Shown here piece by piece: positions 6,570 to 11,423 of a stretch of 12,080 nt of DNA. Source of the DNA: Anaerolineales bacterium (lineage in GTDB: Bacteria; Chloroflexota; Anaerolineae; 4572-78; J111). Positions within the stretch are counted from its first letter, which is position 1. Each line of letters starts with the position of its first letter. Location of the stretch: NCBI GenBank assembly GCA_012032575.1, contig JAAUSP010000195.1, positions 1-12,080 of the forward strand. Direction: 5' to 3'. The notes beneath the pieces are model-generated. The model was not told the origin of the DNA and made no database searches. It saw only the letters and a program-made list of their open reading frames with translations. Position numbers and translations under genes: made by a program.

Positions 6570-6638
6570 TTACAATGATTTCGTAGCCGGTCCGGTATAT
6601 GGTGTTGGTAACAACAATTCAGTTGAACCCTATTCAAA

Positions 6639-6684
6639 GGGAGATTGGAGATTGTTGGTGTGAATCTCCAATCTCCAATCTCCC
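6639..6684. repeat. Heptad hairpin repeat (AATCTCC-type), copy 1
   Basis: GGGAGATTGGAGATT (6639-6653) is a perfect inverted repeat of 6670-6684. The right arm holds three exact 7-bp units AATCTCC (6663, 6670, 6677) followed by C. The same unit, with the same GGG...CCC ends, is used at 8638-8705. It ends 15 bp before the start of the transglutaminase-like gene. Confidence 0.85.
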
Positions 6685-6699
6685 AAAAGTGATGCTGCT

Positions 6700-7551
6700 A
6701 TGACTCTCTCCCCTGGCTCGATCATTTTTCTTGTTTTGACTGTTTTGCTGACGGTGGCGGGCCTGTCAACTTTTTTGAGCACTGTTTTTGTTGCGGTTTG
6801 GTGGCTGGCCCGCTGGATGGGACTGCTCCCGCCCCAAAGCCGGCTCAGCCTTCTGGTCGAGCGCTGGCTTGATCGGTTCCGGCCAAAGGACTCGCAGGCT
6901 CAGGTACACAAGTGGTACACCTGGGAATTTCCCACCCGGCCCGGTCTCAGCCGCCGGCTGCCCGGCTCGCGCTTTTTCGCCGAGTTGTGGGTCAACCGGC
7001 AGCGCTATCTTCATTTTCATCAGCGACCCCGCCAGTTGAGTCCCAGCCACTTTGACTCTTACGTCACCCTCTCGACCCCGGAAATCGAAACGCTGGCAGA
7101 TCAACTGATTGAATTGGGGCAGACCCAGCAATTAAGTTACTACGAGCAGTTGTGCAACACCCTGGCTTTTGTCCAGCAAAACATCCGCTACACCGACGAC
7201 CTGTGTGTGGAAACGGGCCAGTTGATCGAGTACCCCAAGTTTCCCCTGGAAACCCTGGTAGAGAAAAAGGGCGATTGTGAAGACCAGTCTATTCTGGCGG
7301 CGGCGCTGCTGGCGGCGATGGGGTATGAGGTAGCCCTGTTGATCCTGCCCATCCACGTGGCCCTGGGCGTCGCCGGTTTTGATAACCGGCCCGGCAGTCG
7401 AGTGGTGTACCCGGCCAACGGCCTGCGCTACCTTTATACCGAAACAACCGCGCCCAACTGGCTCCCCGGCGAAGTGCCCCAGCCATTTCGCGGCTACCTG
7501 TCCAGCGGCCAGTTTGAGGTTTTGCCGGTAGCCCCTAGAAGATCGAATTGA
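6700..7551 (+). CDS. Membrane-anchored transglutaminase-like (papain-fold) protein
   Basis: A 283-residue protein with one or two N-terminal hydrophobic helices (residues 8-42), so probably tethered to the membrane. The rest contains a transglutaminase-like domain at about 145-260. The catalytic Cys is in KKGDCEDQS (C193), the His in LPIHVALGV (H219), and the acidic or polar third position in YTETTAPNW (about 247-250). FVQQNIRYTDD before the Cys is typical of the fold. Bacterial members can be proteases or peptidoglycan-related amidases; the substrate is not readable here. No convincing ribosome site precedes ATG 6700, and the hairpin repeat ends only 15 bp upstream, so the start is less certain than the frame. 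It appears monocistronic. Confidence 0.85.
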   Translation: MTLSPGSIIFLVLTVLLTVAGLSTFLSTVFVAVWWLARWMGLLPPQSRLSLLVERWLDRFRPKDSQAQVHKWYTWEFPTRPGLSRRLPGSRFFAELWVNRQRYLHFHQRPRQLSPSHFDSYVTLSTPEIETLADQLIELGQTQQLSYYEQLCNTLAFVQQNIRYTDDLCVETGQLIEYPKFPLETLVEKKGDCEDQSILAAALLAAMGYEVALLILPIHVALGVAGFDNRPGSRVVYPANGLRYLYTETTAPNWLPGEVPQPFRGYLSSGQFEVLPVAPRRSN

Positions 7552-7555
7552 GAGC

Positions 7556-7594
7556 AGGTGAGAATTGAGAAGAATTATACTTATTTTCTCACCT
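7556..7594. repeat. Hairpin after the transglutaminase-like gene
   Basis: AGGTGAGAA (7556-7564) and TTCTCACCT (7586-7594) form a 9-bp stem with a long AT-rich loop, starting 5 bp after the stop codon. It may help end the transcript; no T-tract follows on the plus strand. Confidence 0.35.
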
Positions 7595-7678
7595 TACGCA
7601 AAGGAGAATTAGCCCCTCTTGTTGGAGGGAGTCCGGCAACATTTGAGCATATTGATGGATGTTTTCCAGGGTTGTCAT
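7589..7678 (-). pseudogene. Truncated DUF2281-like antitoxin N-terminus
   Basis: A minus-strand ORF of 29 codons (MTTLENIHQYAQMLPDSLQQEGLILLCVR). The strong ribosome site AGGAGG at 7688-7693 lies 9 bp before ATG 7678; ATG 7684 is an alternative. The pattern LPDSLQQE resembles the start of small DUF2281-type antitoxins, which normally continue with VLDFVxFL. Here the sequence diverges right after QQE and stops at 7589-7591. No toxin gene follows. It is probably the remnant of a toxin-antitoxin locus, or a short unrelated peptide. The similarity is from memory and covers few residues. Confidence 0.35.
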
Positions 7679-7802
7679 AAGCATTTGCCTCCTATGATAT
7701 TATCAACAAATCATCTGACCCTGTGTAATCTACACACCGATATTGACAGTCTGATTGCCCATGCGGGAATGAAGCCTCTCCTTGACCAGATTTTCGCCTC
7801 GG

Positions 7803-7832
7803 ATGGTAAATCTCCTAAAGTTGTGCTAGAAT
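7803..7832 (+). promoter_or_regulatory. Promoter of the 7909 gene (TGTGCTAGAAT extended -10)
   Basis: ATGGTA (7803-7808), 18-bp spacer, TAGAAT (7827-7832) preceded by TGTGC. The segment 7803-7834 is 27/32 identical to 9092-9123, which stands before the Bax inhibitor gene. Conservation at two unrelated genes argues for function. The leader would be about 70 nt. Confidence 0.6.
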
Positions 7833-7908
7833 CTTGATGGAACTTATAAAGCTTTAAGTTTAGCCTTGATTTTTAAGCGGTTGAACTGGAAGTGAGATAG
7901 GGATAAAA

Positions 7909-8259
7909 ATGGTCGAAATCACGATGCAAATCACGGATCGGCTGGCGCAACGGCTGCAACCGCTGTACGATTGGCTGCCTACCATTTTGGAGTTAAGCCT
8001 GGTTGGATTTAAAACACCGGCGGTACAAACCGTTTCGGAAATTATTGAGTTTTTAACTACCAGTCCCTCACCGAGCGAAGTGTTGGACTATCATGTGTCC
8101 GAGCGAGCACAGACCAGACTACAGCGGCTTTTAGCGATTAACGCCGCCGGACTGGCTTCAGCAGAAGAACAAGCCGAGCTAGATGAGATAGGTCAGATTG
8201 AGCATATTGTCATTATGCTTAAGGCCCAGGCCCAGGAAAAGATAACCCGGCAAAACTGA
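7909..8259 (+). CDS. Small protein of the type found upstream of HNH endonuclease genes
   Basis: A 116-residue soluble protein, mostly helical. It begins MVEITMQITDRLAQRLQPLYDWLPTIL and has a middle segment SEIIEFLTTSPSPSEVLDYHVSERAQTRLQRLL. The end contains SAEEQAELDEIGQIEHIVIMLKAQA. I recognise this layout from hypothetical proteins of cyanobacteria and Chloroflexota encoded directly before small HNH nucleases. Consistent with that, its TGA overlaps the ATG of an HNH-gene remnant (8259). It may be an antitoxin or a partner of the nuclease, but no function is established to my knowledge. ATG 7909 has AGGGAT upstream; ATG 7924 (MQITDRL) is an alternative. Codon use is more AT-rich than in the enzyme genes nearby, which may mean it arrived by transfer. 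Confidence 0.75.
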   Translation: MVEITMQITDRLAQRLQPLYDWLPTILELSLVGFKTPAVQTVSEIIEFLTTSPSPSEVLDYHVSERAQTRLQRLLAINAAGLASAEEQAELDEIGQIEHIVIMLKAQAQEKITRQN

Positions 8260-8432
8260 TGGCAGAGACGATTTCAGGAGCTTTGCGCCAGTCAGTTCAT
8301 TTTCGACTTGAAGGAGCTTTTATTCAGCCCTTGACTCCCGCAGGCCGTGTCACGACAAAGATGCTTCACTTTAACGAGTCCGATCGAGTGGAAGAATGAG
8401 AACGGCTTATAGAAATAAACCTATATCCCTGA
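8259..8432 (+). pseudogene. Remnant of an HNH endonuclease gene, catalytic core deleted
   Basis: ATG 8259 overlaps the stop of the preceding gene (ATGA). The frame reads MAETISGALRQ, like the N-terminus of small HNH nucleases that continue VxxRAxxRCEYC. It then jumps straight to SVHFRLEGAFIQPLTPAGRV and TTKMLHFNESDRVEE, which matches the C-terminal tail of the same family. TGA follows at 8397-8399, and reading through it gives ERLIEINLYP and a final TGA at 8430-8432, the expected family end. The whole HNH core (about 100 residues) is therefore missing and one codon near the end has become a stop. The 46-residue product could not cut DNA. Family match is from recalled sequences. Confidence 0.65.
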
Positions 8433-8460
8433 AGCTCTGTGTTTCTTAACCCCACCCGGT

Positions 8461-8498
8461 GGACGAAAGTCCGGCCGTTACGGATTCAAATCCGTAAC
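8461..8498. repeat. Two adjacent hairpins, one with a GAAA tetraloop
   Basis: GGAC-GAAA-GTCC (8461-8472) is followed 4 bp later by GTTACGGATT (8477-8486), CA, AATCCGTAAC (8489-8498), a perfect 10-bp stem. No gene is predicted between 8433 and 8761, so this is either an intergenic repeat or part of a small RNA. It does not match tRNA or RNase P RNA beyond short stretches. Confidence 0.5.
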
Positions 8499-8583
8499 AA
8501 GCTGTTAACGAAATAATATTCCCAAAGCGTCCGTCAATTGGAATAATCTTAAAAGGAAAATGTAATTTTTCGGCGGGAGTTGT

Positions 8584-8593
8584 GTGGTACACT
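8584..8593 (+). promoter_or_regulatory. Possible extended -10 promoter before the small zinc protein
   Basis: TGTGGTACACT (8583-8593) resembles the TGTGCTAGAAT core found at 7823-7832 and 9112-9121. There is no clear -35 hexamer. If used, the leader of the gene at 8762 would be about 160 nt and carry the large heptad hairpin. Confidence 0.3.
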
Positions 8594-8613
8594 GAGGGTA
8601 ATGTTAAGGAAAT

Positions 8614-8719
8614 AGATCAAATGACCTCCACTGCGTAGGGAGATTAGAGATTGGAGATTGATAATCTCTAATCTCCAATCTCTAATCTCCCAATCTCCAA
8701 TCTCCAAGTTATTTGATCT
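8614..8719. repeat. Heptad hairpin repeat (AATCTCC/AATCTCT), copy 2, nested in an outer inverted repeat
   Basis: Bases 8638-8659 are a perfect 22-bp inverted repeat of 8670-8691. The right side has six 7-bp units (8663, 8670, 8677, 8684, 8692, 8699) alternating AATCTCT and AATCTCC, with a single extra C at 8691. The whole array is enclosed by AGATCAAAT (8614-8622) and ATTTGATCT (8711-8719). It ends about 43 bp before the start of the gene at 8762. Confidence 0.85.
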
Positions 8720-8761
8720 TCGTTCCTCAGTTTTGTTAATCTTCATCGGCGAGGTGACAAA

Positions 8762-8995
8762 ATGGGACTTATCCGCAGGAAGGTCAAAAATCACGTAGTT
8801 TGTAATCATTCGGGCGCGAGTGGGGATCACTGCCCCCGGTGTGGAGCCGGCAGGAATGAGTACGGCGGCGGCTACGAAACCCGGCTGGTTACGATTGAAC
8901 AGGAATTTCTGGAGGTCTGCCAGCATCGGGGCGAGTTCGGCGCTCGCTGCTCCCGGTGTGGCGATATGATCGGGCTGGTTTTTTCTAAGGCGTAG
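8762..8995 (+). CDS. Small protein with duplicated CxHx7CxxC zinc-binding-like motif
   Basis: A 77-residue protein with two copies of one motif: CNH...HCPRCG (C14, H16, C24, C27) and CQH...RCSRCG (C53, H55, C63, C66). Spacing C-x-H-x7-C-x-R-C-G is identical in both. Each set could bind one zinc ion through three Cys and one His. No transmembrane segment or signal peptide is visible. I do not recognise a named family. GAGGTG (8751-8756) lies 5 bp before ATG 8762, which supports real translation. It stands alone between two large hairpins. A role in nucleic-acid or protein binding is possible but not shown. Confidence 0.75.
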   Translation: MGLIRRKVKNHVVCNHSGASGDHCPRCGAGRNEYGGGYETRLVTIEQEFLEVCQHRGEFGARCSRCGDMIGLVFSKA

Positions 8996-9025
8996 TTTCT
9001 GAAAATAGAGGCGATGACGAGTGAG

Positions 9026-9058
9026 GCGAGGAGGCGAAAAAGCTCTTCGCCTCCTCGC
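9026..9058 (+). terminator. Strong hairpin after the small zinc protein
   Basis: GCGAGGAGGCGAA (9026-9038) pairs perfectly with 9046-9058 across AAAGCTC. The right side continues in 8-bp units (CCTCGCGT, CCTCGTGT, CCTCGTCT) that can pair, with bulges, to GACGAG to the left, and then CATTTTC. It may end the transcript of the gene at 8762. The repeated units make it similar in design to the other intergenic hairpins here. Confidence 0.6.
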
Positions 9059-9091
9059 GTCCTCGTGTCCTCGTCTCATTTTCATCAGCGC

Positions 9092-9121
9092 ATGGCAAAT
9101 ATCCCCAACTTGTGCTAGAAT
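9092..9121 (+). promoter_or_regulatory. Promoter of the Bax inhibitor-like gene
   Basis: ATGGCA (9092-9097), 18-bp spacer, TAGAAT (9116-9121) preceded by TGTGC. It is 27/32 identical to the promoter at 7803-7834. The predicted start near 9128 gives a short leader containing AAGGAGGG (9136-9143). Confidence 0.65.
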
Positions 9122-9150
9122 CTCTCCATTATTCTAAGGAGGGATAACCT

Positions 9151-9900
9151 ATGCGCTCAAGTAACCCCGCCCTAAGCTCAAAAGTATTTACCGGCCTGGC
9201 CCCGGCCAGCGAGACGATGTCCATCCAGGGCACGGTCAATAAAACGTTGATCCTGCTGCTGCTGGTTTGCGTCTCGGCGGCCTGGATTTGGAGCAAATAT
9301 TTCAGCACGCCGGAACCGTCGCAGGCTGCCGCGGGCATCTCGCTGTGGATGCTCGGCGGGGCGATTGGCGGGCTGATTATGGCTATAGTGACCATCTTCA
9401 AGCGCTCGTGGGCCGGCGTCACCGCGCCGATTTATGCCCTGCTGGAAGGGCTGCTGCTGGGTGGTCTTTCGGCCACCTTCGAGGCGCGTTATCCGGGGAT
9501 TGTCATCCAGGCGGTCGGGCTGACCTTTGGCACGCTCTTCTGCCTGCTGGTGGCCTACAGCTCCCGCCTGATCAAAGTGACCCAGAACTTCCGCCTGGGC
9601 GTTGTCGCCGCCACCGGCGGGATTGCCCTGTTTTATCTGGCCTCGTTTGTGCTGGGCTTTTTCGGCATCCACATTCCCTACATCCACGAAAGCGGCTTGA
9701 TCGGCATCGGTTTCAGTCTGGTGGTTGTGGTCGTCGCCGCCCTCAACCTGGTGCTGGATTTTGATTTTATCGAGCAGGGGGCCATGCGCGGCGCACCCAA
9801 ATACATGGAATGGTACGGCGCGTTTGGCCTGATTGTCACCCTGGTCTGGCTCTACCTGGAAATCCTGCGCCTGCTGTCGAAGCTGCGCAACCGGAATTAG
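9151..9900 (+). CDS. Bax inhibitor-1/YccA-family membrane protein (BaxI_1 type)
   Basis: A 249-residue integral membrane protein with about seven hydrophobic helices (near residues 31-48, 62-83, 92-110, 115-137, 149-171, 182-203 and 222-240). The opening MRSSNPALSSKVF...MSIQGTVNKTLILLLL is typical of the BaxI_1 branch. So is the ending NLVLDFDFIEQG...PKYMEWYGAFGLIVTLVWLYLEILRLL. Asp203 and Asp205 in LDFDF fall where the pH-sensing Asp pair of the superfamily lies. Such proteins are linked to calcium leak and stress tolerance, but the function of this bacterial branch is not settled. ATG 9151 has AAGGAGGG 7 bp upstream and a good promoter. It is followed 31 bp later by the toxin-antitoxin pair. 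Confidence 0.92.
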   Translation: MRSSNPALSSKVFTGLAPASETMSIQGTVNKTLILLLLVCVSAAWIWSKYFSTPEPSQAAAGISLWMLGGAIGGLIMAIVTIFKRSWAGVTAPIYALLEGLLLGGLSATFEARYPGIVIQAVGLTFGTLFCLLVAYSSRLIKVTQNFRLGVVAATGGIALFYLASFVLGFFGIHIPYIHESGLIGIGFSLVVVVVAALNLVLDFDFIEQGAMRGAPKYMEWYGAFGLIVTLVWLYLEILRLLSKLRNRN

Positions 9901-9931
9901 AAGCGTCTATTGATAGGGCAGGAAGGAAAAA

Positions 9932-10165
9932 ATGATGAACTTCACTCGAATTACCATTGATGCTAATCAAATGGGGGGCGTACCATGCGTCCGAGGCTTG
10001 CGTATCCCTGTGGCTACAGTAGTGGAGATGGTTGCCGAAGGTATGAGTGATGTGGAAATTTTGGCCGCCTACCCAGATTTGGAGCGTGAGGATATTCGCG
10101 AAGCTTTGCGTTTTGCTGCTGAGGCGGTTCGAGAACGTGAATTACCCCTGCTCGTGCCCCAATGA
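9932..10165 (+). CDS. DUF433 antitoxin
   Basis: A 77-residue protein of the DUF433 family, the usual antitoxin partner of DUF5615 toxins. Family marks are [25 protein letters not shown] (from residue 15), [20 protein letters not shown], and a C-terminal helical tail. The fold includes a helix-turn-helix-like part that can bind DNA and may regulate the operon. ATG 9932 follows GGAAGGA (9921-9927). A second ATG at 9935 could also serve. Its last codons overlap the toxin start (ATGA at 10162-10165), so the two are translationally coupled. Third positions are noticeably richer in A and T than in the flanking genes, which fits a mobile module. Confidence 0.9.
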   Translation: MMNFTRITIDANQMGGVPCVRGLRIPVATVVEMVAEGMSDVEILAAYPDLEREDIREALRFAAEAVRERELPLLVPQ

Positions 10166-10536
10166 AATTTCTGGTAGATAATGCTTTGTCACCTCGCTTA
10201 GCTGAAGGCTTAAACGGACAGGGCTATGACGCTGTTCATGTCCGTGATTATGGAATGCAAGCGGCCAGTGATCAGGAAATATTTGAGCGTGCTGCTGCTG
10301 AAGATCGGGTTGTGATCTCGGCCGACACTGATTTTGGAATGCTATTGGCGTTGTGGAAAGAAAGCAAACCCTCAATCATCTTATTTCGCAAAGGAACTGA
10401 GCGGCGACCTGAAAGTCAATTGGCTTTGCTCATAACAAATCTACCCGCTGTTCAAAAAGCTTTGGAAGATGGAAGTGTCGTCATTTTTGAGCCAAGCCGT
10501 ATTCGTATTCGTTCATTGCCGATGGGTGGTCAGTAG
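10162..10536 (+). CDS. DUF5615 PIN-like toxin
   Basis: A 124-residue PIN-like ribonuclease of the DUF5615 family. It begins [31 protein letters not shown]. Acidic residues expected in the active site are D6, D29, E40 and the pair D55/D57 in [12 protein letters not shown]. The C-terminal part ([18 protein letters not shown]) is typical. It probably cleaves RNA and is held in check by the overlapping antitoxin gene. The DNA methyltransferase gene starts 3 bp after its stop, so all three may share a transcript. Codon use is AT-shifted like the antitoxin. Confidence 0.9.
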   Translation: MKFLVDNALSPRLAEGLNGQGYDAVHVRDYGMQAASDQEIFERAAAEDRVVISADTDFGMLLALWKESKPSIILFRKGTERRPESQLALLITNLPAVQKALEDGSVVIFEPSRIRIRSLPMGGQ

Positions 10537-10539
10537 GTA

Positions 10540-11366
10540 ATGGATGTAAACCGGCTCATCTGCGGCGACGCCATTGCCGAAATGTCCACTCTGCCCGATG
10601 CCTGCGTGGACCTGCTTATCGCCGACCCGCCCTACAATTTAGGTAAAGATTACGGCAACAACCTCGACCGGAAAGCCTGGGCCGAGTATGAAGCGTTCAG
10701 CCGGGACTGGCTGGCTCAAGCGGTTCGCCTGCTCAAGCCGAACGGCTCGCTCTACGTCTTTATGGGTGTCCGCTTTATCTCGCGCCTGTTTAGGCTGCTG
10801 GAAGAGGAGCTGGGGTGAACTTCAACGGCTGGATTACCTGGCATTACACCCAGGGCATGGGCCGCAAAGCCGGCTTTTCGCCCCGGCACGAAGATATTTT
10901 GTATTTCACCCGCTCCGAGCAGTTCACCTTCAACCTCGACGCGGTGCGTATCCCTCAGAAATATTACCGGGAGCGCAACAACATGGCCGGGGCCAATCCC
11001 GGCGACGTGTGGACCTTTTCCCACGTTCACTATTGCAGTGCCGAGCGGCTGCCCCATCCCACCCAGAAGCCGGAAGCCCTGCTGGAGCGGATCATCAACG
11101 CCAGTTCCAATCGCGGCGATCTGGTGCTCGACCCGTTTGTGGGCAGCGGCACCACCTGCCGGGTGGCCCAGGTTTTGGGCCGAACCTGGCTTGGCATTGA
11201 CCTCAATCCAGAGTATATTATAATGAGCCAACAGCGGCTCGACGCGCCGTTCGACGGGTTCGACTCACTCGACCCGCGCGCCCGGCGCACGCCGAAGGAT
11301 TTGCCGGGGGTGAAAGAGGGACCGGCGACATTTCTGATAGATAGCAACGTGATGCGTGATGCGTGA
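10540..11366 (+). CDS. Solitary beta-class site-specific DNA methyltransferase, one apparent frameshift
   Basis: An N6-adenine or N4-cytosine DNA methyltransferase of about 275 residues after correction. Motif IV DPPYNLGKDYGN (29-40) comes before motif I DPFVGSGTT (about 198-206), the order of the beta class. HPTQKPEALLERII and the conserved RRxxGFSPRHEDILYFT-like segment (NGWITWHYTQGMGRKAGF) lie between. The frame breaks at the G-run 10812-10815: ...LLEEELG then TGA at 10816-10818. One more G gives LGVNFNGWITWHY and clean reading to 11366. As written, the stop overlaps a GTG, so two coupled fragments are conceivable. No restriction enzyme gene is adjacent. The last residues (VMRDA) and stop are encoded by the heptad repeat at 11349. 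Confidence 0.88.
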
Positions 11367-11405
11367 TAAATCTTCACGCATCACGCATCACGTATCACGC
11401 ATCAC
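11349..11405. repeat. Heptad hairpin repeat (TCACGCA-type), long copy
   Basis: GTGATGCGTGATGCGTGA (11349-11366) is a perfect 18-bp inverted repeat of 11374-11391, loop TAAATCT. The right arm continues as 7-bp units TCACGTA, TCACGCA to 11405. Bases 11380-11397 repeat 2244-2261 exactly. The DNA methyltransferase stop codon (11364-11366) lies within the left arm. The array ends 18 bp before miaB and could also act as a terminator-like barrier between the genes. Confidence 0.85.
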
Positions 11406-11423
11406 ATTGAAGGGGACTTTCGC

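Noticed and set aside
6623..6637. TTGAA-N5-TTCAA as a third TetR operator
   Set aside because: Spacing is one base shorter than in the two sites at 784 and 1526, and the GATC-like core is missing.
7619..7837. Plus-strand ORF of 72 codons
   Set aside because: It starts at TTG without a ribosome site, resembles nothing known, runs through the promoter at 7803-7832 and overlaps the better-supported minus-strand mini-ORF.
8452..8498. Possible RNase P RNA or tRNA fragment
   Set aside because: GAAAGTCCGG and a T-arm-like TTCAAAT are the only similarities. No other conserved parts, acceptor stem or anticodon arm are present.
8638..8705. CRISPR-like array
   Set aside because: Units are 7 bp, contiguous and without spacers, and no cas gene is present. 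It is a self-complementary tandem repeat.
8549..9085. Minus-strand ORF of 178 codons
   Set aside because: It runs through both large hairpin repeats (giving repetitive LEI.DW peptides) and antisense to the small zinc protein. It is open only because the heptads lack stops in that frame.
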